Shown: one piece after another, positions 28,094-35,432 of the stretch
Layout: each line of letters begins with the position of its first letter
Position numbering within the stretch: position 1 is the stretch's first letter
Source of the DNA: a bacterium
Lineage (GTDB): Bacteria; Oederibacteriota; CAKKQC01
NCBI GenBank assembly: GCA_919901855.1
Contig: CAKKQC010000034.1
Coordinates: 7,335 to 71,334, forward strand
Length of the DNA stretch: 64,000 bases
Reading direction: 5' to 3'
Position numbers and translations under genes: made by a program
Notes under the pieces: generated by a model
What the model was told of the DNA's origin: nothing
What the model saw: only the letters and a program-made list of their open reading frames with translations
The model's database searches: none

Positions 28094-29550
28094 GGAGGGA
28101 CCTTGCGGCCCGGGGACTCCTCTCCGCGTGCCTGCTCACCGGATTGCTGGCCGCCTCGTCCGCGCCGGCGCTCACCGACGAGGAACTCGAGCCGTTCCTG
28201 AACGCGATGGCCGAGATCCAGCGCAAGTACGTGGACGAGACGAAGGTGGATACCGCGACCCTGCTCCGGAAGGCGTCCGAGGGGGTCGTGAACGCGCTCG
28301 ACGCCGAGAGCCTCGTGCTCGATCCCGCTCCACCGCCGGGCCCCGCCGGCCCGGGATTCGCGATCGGGGTGCGCGGCGGCCTGGCGCACGTTATCGACGT
28401 GATCGAGGGGGGAGCGGCCGAGGCGGCGGGGCTGAAAGTCGGCGACCACCTCCTGCAAGTCGACGGCAAGGACACGGGCGGGGAGAAGCGGCTCGAGATC
28501 GAGCGGTTCCTGGCGGGATCGGCCGGCAGCAAGGTATGGCTCCTGTGGGAGGACGAGGACGGCACCTATCGGGAGGCGCAGGTGGAGCGCACGGCGACCG
28601 CGCGGCCCGCGTGGCGGCGCGTGGTCATGCCGGGTGCGGAGTTCATCCAGGTCTTCCGGCTCGACGAGGCGGCGGCGGACCAGATCCGTTCCGATCTGGC
28701 CTCGGCCCCGGCCGCGGGGGGCGCCGTGCTCGACCTGCGGAGGTGCGCGGGCGGGGACCCGGATGCCGCCATCGCGCTGGCGGACGCCCTGCTTCCGGGC
28801 GGACTCGAGATCGTGACCGGCCGGGGCGTCAACGCGAAGAGCGAACACCGGTACGAGGCGACGCGGAAGTCGAAGCCGGTCGGCGTGCCGCTCGTCCTGC
28901 TCGTGGGGCCCGGCACCCGGGGCGCGCCCGAGATCCTGGCCGCGGCCCTCATTCATCACCGGCGCGCGCTGGCGGTCGGCAAGGGGACGTTCGGGTACGC
29001 GGCCCGGCAGAAGGACTTCGCCCTGCCGTCCGCCGGCGGTCGGAAGCTGCGGCTCACGGTGGAGCGGTTCACGGCCCCATCGGGCATCTGCCTGACGGGG
29101 ACCGGGGTGGGCGCCGAACTTTCCGCGGGGGAGGCCCTGCCGCGCCGGATCGAGCGTGAACTGGAGCGAACGTCGCTGGTGGGGCGTCTCGCCGAGCGCC
29201 TGTTCGCCGCGCCCCCGGCCGCGTTCGACGCCGCCGCGCTCCAGGCCGGGAATCTCGCGCTGAGCGCGCAGGAATCGAAGGGGAAGAGCGTCGCCGAGCG
29301 CCGGGGCGAGTTCGAACGGGCGTTCCAGACCGCGGCCGAGGCGCTAGTGCGCGAGGCCGGCCTCGGGGTTTCGCGCGACACGCTCGAGCAGGCCCGGCTT
29401 ACGCTGATTTCGCGCGTCCGGGTCGAGCTCGCGAAGCGGCACAAGAGCCCGGAGGACGCGCTCGTGGTCCGCCTGCGCGAGGATCCCGAGGCGGCCATGG
29501 GGCTGGACCTCCTCCGGGCCGTGCGGCGGATGTCGGGGGCGGCGCAGTGA
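28090..29550 (+). CDS. Catalytically degenerate S41 (Ctp-type) protease homologue
   Basis: The 486-residue protein has a signal peptide (1-26), an N-terminal helical segment, a PDZ domain (about 90-180, including GGAAEAAGLKVGDHLLQVDGK) and an S41-like domain. Where active C-terminal processing proteases have the Ser motif (SASASEI) this protein has GTRGAPEILAAAL. Where they have the catalytic Lys (TFGKG) it has TFGYAA. The protease is therefore probably dead and may act as a scaffold or partner for the intact paralogue directly downstream. Start and stop overlap the neighbours by 4 bases on both sides. Confidence 0.75.
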   Translation: MRRDLAARGLLSACLLTGLLAASSAPALTDEELEPFLNAMAEIQRKYVDETKVDTATLLRKASEGVVNALDAESLVLDPAPPPGPAGPGFAIGVRGGLAHVIDVIEGGAAEAAGLKVGDHLLQVDGKDTGGEKRLEIERFLAGSAGSKVWLLWEDEDGTYREAQVERTATARPAWRRVVMPGAEFIQVFRLDEAAADQIRSDLASAPAAGGAVLDLRRCAGGDPDAAIALADALLPGGLEIVTGRGVNAKSEHRYEATRKSKPVGVPLVLLVGPGTRGAPEILAAALIHHRRALAVGKGTFGYAARQKDFALPSAGGRKLRLTVERFTAPSGICLTGTGVGAELSAGEALPRRIERELERTSLVGRLAERLFAAPPAAFDAAALQAGNLALSAQESKGKSVAERRGEFERAFQTAAEALVREAGLGVSRDTLEQARLTLISRVRVELAKRHKSPEDALVVRLREDPEAAMGLDLLRAVRRMSGAAQ

Positions 29551-31031
29551 GGGGCCGCTGGTCCCTCGTCGTGGCCCTCATGTCGGCGGCGTCGTCGTCC
29601 GTGGCCGCGGACCCCGACGCCGCGGCGCTCAAGCCCCTGCTTGGCCTGATCGAGACCGTCGAGGCCAACTACGCGGGCGACCCCCCCCTGCGGCGGGACG
29701 AGGTCGTGAAACAGGCGGCGTCGGGCATGGTCTCGAGTCTCGACCGCTACAGCGAGTTCCTCGACCAGCAGAAGTACAAGGACCTGCAGGAGGACACCCG
29801 GGGCAGCTTCGGCGGCATCGGGATCGAGATCGGGATCGTGAGCGGGAAGCTTTCGGTGATCGCGCCCATCGAGGGTACTCCGGCGTTCGCCGCGGGCCTG
29901 CTCGGCGGCGACGTGATCGCGTTCATCAACGGCACGCCGACGGACGACATGAAGATCATGGACGCCGTGCACCGGATCAAGGGCCCGCCGGGGACGAAGG
30001 TCGTGCTGACGATCCAGCGCGAGGGGTCGCCGATGCGGGACGTGCCGCTCATCCGCGCGATCATCACTCCCGTCAACATCCGGGACACGGTGCTCGAAGC
30101 CTCGGGGATCGGCTACGTCGCCATCCACAGCTTCTCCGAGCATACGGCCGAGAACCTCTACGACGCCCTGCGCCGGTTCAAGGAGGGGAAACTCAAGGGG
30201 GTTATCCTGGATTTGCGCTCCAACCCGGGCGGTCTCCTGCAGGAGGCCACGCGGGTGGTCGATCTCTTCCTGCCGGGCGGCGTCGCGATCGTGTCGACCG
30301 AGGCGCGCGACCCCGCCCAGCGGGCGAAGTACTACTCGTCGGAGAAGATGGAAGTGCCCCAGTTTCCGCTGGTCGTCCTGGTAAACGAATGGTCCGCGAG
30401 CGGCTCCGAGATCGTGGCCGGCGCGCTCAAGGATCACCGTAGAGCGATCATCATGGGCCGCCGGACCTTCGGGAAGGCATCGGTCCAGAGCATAACGCCG
30501 GTCTCGATCGACAAGACGCAGGCCCTGCGCATGACGGTGGCCCGCTACTACACGCCGTCGCACAACGAGATCCACGAGGTCGGCATCGAGCCGGACGTGA
30601 CGCTGCCCGCGTCGCGGTACCCGCCCGGGATGCGCCGGTACTTCGACGAGAGCGCATTCAACCGGTTCGCCGCCGAAGTGCTCATCGCGATCGGTCCCGC
30701 CGGGGCGGGCACGGTGTGGCTCGATGCCGGAGCGCTCAAGGCGGGCCGGCTGGCTCCGCCCGGGAAGGGAGCGGCGCCGGAGAAGGTGGACGGGCGCATC
30801 GGCGTCGAGTTCCGCCGCTGGGCGGACCGGCAGGGCTGGAACGAGACGGACGAGGCTTGGGACGAGCTCGAGGATTCCGTGGTCGAACAGGTTCGCATCG
30901 CGGTAATGCGGAAGGTGAAGGGCGAGGAATCCGCGCGCCGCTACGCGATCGAGTTCGACCCCCAGGTGCGGACGGCGGCGGCGCTCCTGACGCTCTCGTC
31001 TTCCGTCCCCGCCGCGGGCCGCCCCCGCTGA
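29547..31031 (+). CDS. ctpA: C-terminal processing protease, S41 family
   Basis: The 494-residue periplasmic serine protease has a signal peptide (1-21), the N-terminal cap (SSLDRYSEFLDQQKY), a PDZ domain (about 85-170, GTPAFAAGLLGGDVIAFING) and a catalytic core. LDLRSNPGGLL, the nucleophile region WSASGSEIVAGAL and the Lys region GRRTFGKASVQ are all intact. The family trims C-termini of exported or murein-associated proteins. The GTG start overlaps the degenerate paralogue. The C-terminal ~100 residues (DUF3340-like or unique) are charged and helical. Confidence 0.9.
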   Translation: MRGRWSLVVALMSAASSSVAADPDAAALKPLLGLIETVEANYAGDPPLRRDEVVKQAASGMVSSLDRYSEFLDQQKYKDLQEDTRGSFGGIGIEIGIVSGKLSVIAPIEGTPAFAAGLLGGDVIAFINGTPTDDMKIMDAVHRIKGPPGTKVVLTIQREGSPMRDVPLIRAIITPVNIRDTVLEASGIGYVAIHSFSEHTAENLYDALRRFKEGKLKGVILDLRSNPGGLLQEATRVVDLFLPGGVAIVSTEARDPAQRAKYYSSEKMEVPQFPLVVLVNEWSASGSEIVAGALKDHRRAIIMGRRTFGKASVQSITPVSIDKTQALRMTVARYYTPSHNEIHEVGIEPDVTLPASRYPPGMRRYFDESAFNRFAAEVLIAIGPAGAGTVWLDAGALKAGRLAPPGKGAAPEKVDGRIGVEFRRWADRQGWNETDEAWDELEDSVVEQVRIAVMRKVKGEESARRYAIEFDPQVRTAAALLTLSSSVPAAGRPR

Positions 31032-31050
31032 GCCCGGAGAGCGGGCGGCG

Positions 31051-32181
31051 GTGAGTATTCGGGGCGGGCAAAGACGGTTCGGCCGTTGGATCCTCGCGGC
31101 CGCGCTGGCCGTTGCGGCCGGCGCGCTCTGGCTGATCCTGCGTCCGCCCGCGATCGAGGATCGCTCGGCCCGGGGGCGCGAAGCCGTCTCGGCGGTCGAA
31201 ACCTGGGCCAAGCGGCGGGGGCTGCGTCCCAACGAGTCGGGGAGCCGGAAGGAGCTGCGGGCGGACGACCGCGTGCGGTGGCTGGATTTCGACCTCGGGT
31301 TCTGGCATCCGCCCCGCCGCAACGCGGCCGTGCTTGCCCGCGAACTGGTGCAACTGGCCGGGCCCCTCGGTTTGCGCGCCCGGCCGGCGCCGGCGGAGGG
31401 GGGGGCCCAGGCGGTCGAGTTCTCGTTCGCGGACGGACGGCCCGCGGGACGGGTGTGGATGCGGCGAGAGTGTCTCGTGGCAATCGTGATCGACGACATG
31501 GGGTTCAATCTGAATGCCGCGAAGCGCGTGATCGCCCTGCCCTGTCCGGTCACGTGCGCGATCATTCCATTCGCCGGGCACGCGAAGGCCGTCGTTCGGC
31601 TCGCGCGCGCCGCGGGCAAGGAGATCTACATCCACATGCCCATGGAGTCGCCGTTCCGGGCGGCGGACGTGCCCGAGTACCGGTGCATCCTCCGGCCGGG
31701 CATGGACCGGGCCCGGGTCGCGGAACTGGTCCGGCTCGCCATGACCGAGGTGCCGCACGCGGCCGGCATGAACAATCACGAGGGCTCTCTGGCCACGGAA
31801 TCCCCGGAGCTCATGGCCGACCTGATGCAGGTGCTCAAGCCGTTGGACCTCGTCTTCATGGACTCGGGCACGACAGAGAAGACCGTGGCCTGGATGGCGG
31901 CGCGGGACGCGGGATTGCGCTGGCAAAGGCGCAACGTCTTTCTCGACGCCGAATACCTGAAGCGGGATGGGGCCGGGGGGCGGATTCGCAACCCGGCCGC
32001 GATCGAGGCCGAGTTCTCGCGCCTCATCGGCCTCGCGCGCCAGCGCGGCGTCGCGATCGCGATCGGGCATGCCCAGTTCGCCGCTACGCTGGAGACGCTC
32101 GCGCGGCGGATTCCCGAGGCTCGGCGGGAGGGCGTCGAGTTCGTGCCGGCCTCCTGGCTGGCCCACCCGGGGAAGCCATGA
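31051..32181 (+). CDS. Divergent polysaccharide deacetylase (YibQ/DUF610 family)
   Basis: The 376-residue protein begins with GTG and has a membrane anchor (about residues 10-30). The deacetylase domain starts at about 145: VAIVIDDMGFNLNAAKRV, IYIHMPMESPF, AGMNNHEGSLATE, LVFMDSGTT and IAIGHAQFAATLETL. These are the conserved DD, H.P.E, NNH and IGH motifs of the family that follows envC-ctpA in Proteobacteria. The substrate is unknown, presumably cell-wall or surface glycan. The stop overlaps the next ATG by 4 bases. Confidence 0.85.
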   Translation: MSIRGGQRRFGRWILAAALAVAAGALWLILRPPAIEDRSARGREAVSAVETWAKRRGLRPNESGSRKELRADDRVRWLDFDLGFWHPPRRNAAVLARELVQLAGPLGLRARPAPAEGGAQAVEFSFADGRPAGRVWMRRECLVAIVIDDMGFNLNAAKRVIALPCPVTCAIIPFAGHAKAVVRLARAAGKEIYIHMPMESPFRAADVPEYRCILRPGMDRARVAELVRLAMTEVPHAAGMNNHEGSLATESPELMADLMQVLKPLDLVFMDSGTTEKTVAWMAARDAGLRWQRRNVFLDAEYLKRDGAGGRIRNPAAIEAEFSRLIGLARQRGVAIAIGHAQFAATLETLARRIPEARREGVEFVPASWLAHPGKP

Positions 32182-32906
32182 GTCCCGGCGATGAGTTTCC
32201 GCGTCCGCGGAAACTCATACCGGTCACGATCCTTCTCTTCCTCGTGACCGGCGGATGCGGAGGCGCCCGGGTCGCGCCAGGCGTATTCGCGACCGCGCAC
32301 GACACGGGCACCCCGCCGCGTCATCTCGGGCTCCTCTTCCCACAGGTCGAGGCCGGCGCGGCCGGCCGAGTGGGGGCGTGGCCCGGCGGCAGGGCGTTCA
32401 TGGCGTCCGAGGTCGCAGCCGTCGTCCATGTCCGGATGCTCGAGGAGATGGAACGCCGGTGCGCGCCCGACTGGAAGGACCTCGCGGCCGAGAAGAAGGC
32501 GAAGGAACGGATGGCCCTGCTCTCGAGCGTCATCCACCGGGACTGGTCGTTGTCGGGCCAGATCACGGTCCGGCTGGCCGGCGAGTTGGGCCGGGCGAGC
32601 GGTCAGGACGCGTGCCTGCTGGTGTCGGTCACGCGGTTCGGGCCGAGCCCGTCGAAGCTCGAGCTCAAGAGCCTCTCGGGCGTGATCAAGCCCGGGACGA
32701 CGGGGGAAACGGCGGCGTCGTGGATCAACTGCGGCGTCAAGCTGGTCGTGTTCCGGACCCCGGGCGGCCAGGTCCTTTGGGAGGCCGGGGGCCTCGCCAG
32801 TCTGCCGGTTACCGGGCCCGGGCCGGACGGGGTGGGCACGACCCAGGAGGCTGCGGTGGCCCGCGTGGTGGCCGATCTCATGCGGGCGTTTCCCTGGCCG
32901 AAGTGA
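32178..32906 (+). CDS. Predicted lipoprotein, function unknown
   Basis: The 242-residue protein has a short charged N-terminus, a hydrophobic segment and a lipobox LVTGGC (Cys27). I do not recognise the mature domain. It has a helical central region (ASEVAAVVHVRMLEEMERR) and strands near the end (KLVVFRTPGGQVLWEAGG). It looks like lipoproteins encoded at the end of envelope operons. The start codon overlaps the upstream stop (ATGA). A perfect 13-base inverted repeat (32191-32218) lies over codons 5-14. Confidence 0.6.
   Translation: MSPGDEFPRPRKLIPVTILLFLVTGGCGGARVAPGVFATAHDTGTPPRHLGLLFPQVEAGAAGRVGAWPGGRAFMASEVAAVVHVRMLEEMERRCAPDWKDLAAEKKAKERMALLSSVIHRDWSLSGQITVRLAGELGRASGQDACLLVSVTRFGPSPSKLELKSLSGVIKPGTTGETAASWINCGVKLVVFRTPGGQVLWEAGGLASLPVTGPGPDGVGTTQEAAVARVVADLMRAFPWPK
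32191..32218 (+). repeat. Perfect 13-bp inverted repeat inside the lipoprotein gene start
   Basis: Arms 32191-32203 and 32206-32218 are exact reverse complements, separated by 2 bases. In the mRNA this would fold 10 bases after the start codon and could slow initiation or attenuate the distal gene. It is placed within coding sequence, with no T-tract. Confidence 0.6.
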
Positions 32907-32926
32907 CGCCGGGGGGCGCCTCGCGG

Positions 32927-33014
32927 TAAAATAACTATGATGCGCTCGTGACGAACAGGAGTTCGTCGCGAGATAGGTAGGTACAACATCATTATGGTCT
33001 TTTGCTTCGCAAAA
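32927..33014 (+). promoter_or_regulatory. tRNA-Arg promoter and structured leader
   Basis: TAAAAT (32927-32932) is a likely -10. The leader then holds a hairpin at 32947-32970 (10 bp with one G-T pair, loop AGGA) and CTTTTGC/GCAAAAG at 32999-33015, which ends at the first base of the tRNA. The hairpins may be processing signals. Confidence 0.4.
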
Positions 33015-33087
33015 GCGCTCGTAGCTCAACTGGAAGAGTGCCAGCCTCCGAAGCTGGAAGTTGCAAGTTCGAACCTTGCCGAGCGCG
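33015..33087 (+). tRNA. tRNA-Arg (anticodon CCG)
   Basis: The cloverleaf is complete: acceptor GCGCTCG/CGAGCGC, D arm GCTC-AACTGGAA-GAGT, anticodon stem CCAGC/GCTGG with loop CTCCGAA, and T arm GCAAG-TTCGAAC-CTTGC. The discriminator is G87 and no CCA is encoded. CCG decodes CGG, a frequent codon in this high-GC genome. Confidence 0.95.
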
Positions 33088-33095
33088 CGCTTAAT

Positions 33096-33121
33096 GCGGG
33101 GAGGATGCTCATCCTCCCCGC
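33096..33121 (+). terminator. Perfect 11-bp hairpin after tRNA-Arg that includes the next start codon
   Basis: Arms 33096-33106 and 33111-33121 are exact complements around a GCTC loop. The left arm contains both the GGGGAGG Shine-Dalgarno-like stretch and the first two bases of the ATG at 33105. It could be the tRNA terminator (no T-tract follows), a translational lock on the next gene, or both. Confidence 0.5.
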
Positions 33122-34586
33122 GTCGTGCTTCCTGGCCCTGGGTCCAGCCGCCTCGTTCCAGGCCGCCTCCCCTGTTCCCTCCGCCGCGCCGAGCCTGGCC
33201 TGGGCGCTGCCGGTCGTGTCCGTCACGGCGACCGACTCGGCGAAGTGGTCGGTTCGGATCGTGCCCGACGGGGAGGGCGGCCTGGTCCTGGCGTGGGAGG
33301 AGAACCGGGGCAAGCGCATGTGCTGCCGGGACACGCGCGACCTCTACGCCCAGCGGCTCGACGCCGCCGGAGCGAAACGCTGGGGCGACACGGATTACCA
33401 GCTCGCGGCCGACGCGGCGGGGGAGGAGCTCGAGGGGATGGCGCCCGCGGCCGGCGGCGGCGCGCTGCTCATCTGGCGGCGCGGGATGGGGACCCTGCTC
33501 GGGCAGGAACTCGACGGCGACCGCCGGCCCCGGTTCGGGGCCGACCCCGTGGTGCTCACGGCCATTCCGGGCCTCTGCGAGTGGAGTCCCCTGACCTGCT
33601 TCGCGACGAACGAGGGCTCGACGGAGGCGCGGCTCGCCTGGGGCCAGCCGTGGGAAGGCGGCTCCGCGATCCGGACCGTGCGGTTCACGCGCTCGACCGG
33701 GGCCTGGGAGGGCCGGGGCATCGTGGAGGCCCCGGTCGAGGCGGGGGTTCACCCGGGCGCGTTGGTGTGGTGCTCGTCCGGCCGGTGGCTCCTCCTTGTC
33801 TGGTGCGACGGCGACCCCGTGCGGCTGGACGGCCTCTGGCTCGGGGCCAATGGGCGGCCCGAAGGCAAACGGTTCACGGTGGCGAAGGAGCCGGCGGGCA
33901 GCTACGTGCACGTCGAGGCGGCCGGGGATGGCCGCGGCGGCGCGTGGGCGGTGTGGGCGGCCGTCACGCCGGACCACATGGGAAAGATGCACCGCGTGCG
34001 GGTAGGCTCGATCGAGCGCTGGCGGGACGGCGGAACCCGCGTGGCGGTGGCCCCGGCGGGCGAGGCGAGGACGCTGGCGATGTTCATTCCGGCGACGATG
34101 GTGGCCGTCGGGGATCAGCCGTCGGAAGCCGCGACGACGCCAAGCGTGGCCTGGCGGGCGACCTCGCTGGTGGCGCCGGCGGGCCGGGACCGGGCGATCC
34201 TGGCCCGCACGGACGGGACGCGCATGCTCGTGTCCGCCGTGAGCCGCTCCGACGGGCGGATCACCGTGGGGCCGGCCCGCGCGCTCGGGGGTACGCTCTA
34301 CACGGGGTGCGCGCCGGTTCTCGCGCCCCTGACGGCTGGCCGGGTCGCCCTCGCCTGGGCCGAGATGGCCGGCGACGGCTGGCGGCTGGTGGTCCACGGT
34401 CTCGCCCTGGTCGCCGGCCGCGTCCGGGACGACGGCGGGGTGGTCTCGCTGGAGGGGCCGCCGGGCCTCTCGCCCCGGGCCGCAACGATCATGTCCACCG
34501 GCGACGGAGCGCTCGGCGTGGCGTGGGCGGGGCACTACTCGGCCGAGCACGGGGGGGTGGTTGCGCAGAAGGTGGTCCGGCGCTGA
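33105..34586 (+). CDS. Secreted protein, beta-propeller-like, function unknown
   Basis: The 493-residue protein has a clear signal peptide (MLILPASCFLALGPAASFQA). The mature part shows repeated strand-turn units with Trp and Gly (LVLAWEENRGKRMCC, WLLLVWCDGDPVRLDGL, GRVALAWAEMAGDGWRLVVHG, ALGVAWAGHYS), which suggests a propeller; I recognise no enzyme motif. The open frame runs back through the tRNA, so the start must be downstream of 33087. The ATG at 33105 is the only suitable one and it sits inside a perfect hairpin. The rhamnose-type aldolase gene starts 2 bases after the stop, so a role in sugar binding or sensing is possible but unproven. Confidence 0.6.
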   Translation: MLILPASCFLALGPAASFQAASPVPSAAPSLAWALPVVSVTATDSAKWSVRIVPDGEGGLVLAWEENRGKRMCCRDTRDLYAQRLDAAGAKRWGDTDYQLAADAAGEELEGMAPAAGGGALLIWRRGMGTLLGQELDGDRRPRFGADPVVLTAIPGLCEWSPLTCFATNEGSTEARLAWGQPWEGGSAIRTVRFTRSTGAWEGRGIVEAPVEAGVHPGALVWCSSGRWLLLVWCDGDPVRLDGLWLGANGRPEGKRFTVAKEPAGSYVHVEAAGDGRGGAWAVWAAVTPDHMGKMHRVRVGSIERWRDGGTRVAVAPAGEARTLAMFIPATMVAVGDQPSEAATTPSVAWRATSLVAPAGRDRAILARTDGTRMLVSAVSRSDGRITVGPARALGGTLYTGCAPVLAPLTAGRVALAWAEMAGDGWRLVVHGLALVAGRVRDDGGVVSLEGPPGLSPRAATIMSTGDGALGVAWAGHYSAEHGGVVAQKVVRR

Positions 34587-34588
34587 CA

Positions 34589-35386
34589 ATGGGGAACGCC
34601 ATGAGAAACGCCATCGTGCCCCAGCTCGTCCGGCTCGCCCGCGAGATCGGGCGCGAGGACCGCGGGCTCGCCATCCTCGGCGAGGGTAACGTGAGCGCGG
34701 ACGCCGGCGACGGGACCTTCTGGGTGAAGGCGTCGGGGACGCGGATGGGCGCCGCCAGCCCCAAGGACTATCTGCGCGCGAGCACGGCGAAGGTGCTCCG
34801 GTTCCTCCGCGAGCGCGGGACGGGTCGCGAGGAGGATGCGGTGGTGATGGCGGGCCTGCGCTCGTGCGTGGTGGGACCCCGGCAGGGCCAGCCGTCCACG
34901 GAGACCTTCATCCACGCCCTATGCCTGACCGAGGGCCGCGCGAAGTGGGTCGGCCACCTGCATCCGACCGCGACGATGGGGCTCCTGTGCTCGCGGCAGG
35001 GGGCGAAGCCGTTCCTCCAGGGGCTCTTCCCGGACGAGATCGTGTACTGCGGCCTGCCGCCGGCCGTGATCCCGTACGTGGATCCCGGCGCGAAACTCGC
35101 CTACGCGGTTCGGGACGCGATCCGGAGGCACCTGCGGCGGCACGGGATGCCCCCGCGGCTGATCCTCGAGCTCAACCACGGCATCCTCGTGCTGGGCCAG
35201 ACGATGGACGAGGTGGTCAACATTTCGCTCATGACCGAGAAGTGGGCAAGGGTTCTACTCGGCACTATCGCCGCCGGCGGGCCCCGGTTCCTCTCCCCGC
35301 GGCAGGCGCGCCACATCGACCGTTGGCCCGCCGAGCACTACCGCCGCAAGCTCGCCTTGCGGAGCCCTCTTCGGGGCCATACTTAA
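34589..35386 (+). CDS. rhaD: Class II aldolase, probably rhamnulose-1-phosphate aldolase
   Basis: The 265-residue protein belongs to the class II aldolase/adducin family. The phosphate-binding loop is EGNVSAD. The expected catalytic Glu and zinc ligands are E105 (PSTETFIHA), H123 and H125 (GHLHPTA) and H197 (LNHGILVLG). The rhamnulokinase encoded next makes rhamnulose-1-phosphate the likely substrate; products would be dihydroxyacetone phosphate and lactaldehyde. L-fuculose-phosphate aldolase activity cannot be excluded. The start may be 34589 or the in-frame ATG at 34601, which has GGGGAA upstream. The stop codon lies in the left arm of a 27-bp inverted repeat. Confidence 0.75.
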   Translation: MGNAMRNAIVPQLVRLAREIGREDRGLAILGEGNVSADAGDGTFWVKASGTRMGAASPKDYLRASTAKVLRFLRERGTGREEDAVVMAGLRSCVVGPRQGQPSTETFIHALCLTEGRAKWVGHLHPTATMGLLCSRQGAKPFLQGLFPDEIVYCGLPPAVIPYVDPGAKLAYAVRDAIRRHLRRHGMPPRLILELNHGILVLGQTMDEVVNISLMTEKWARVLLGTIAAGGPRFLSPRQARHIDRWPAEHYRRKLALRSPLRGHT

Positions 35387-35432
35387 CATCTTAACATTCT
35401 CCTGGGAATGTTAAGATGTTAAGTATGGCCCC
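35373..35432. repeat. Perfect 27-bp inverted repeat spanning the aldolase stop and kinase start
   Basis: Arms 35373-35399 and 35406-35432 are exact reverse complements around the loop TCCTGG. They are AT-rich in an otherwise GC-rich region, and each arm contains a doubled TTAACAT-type unit. The left arm contains the aldolase TAA (35384-35386). The right arm contains both candidate kinase ATGs (35416 and 35425). It may be an operator, an attenuator hairpin or a small mobile palindromic element. Confidence 0.9.
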
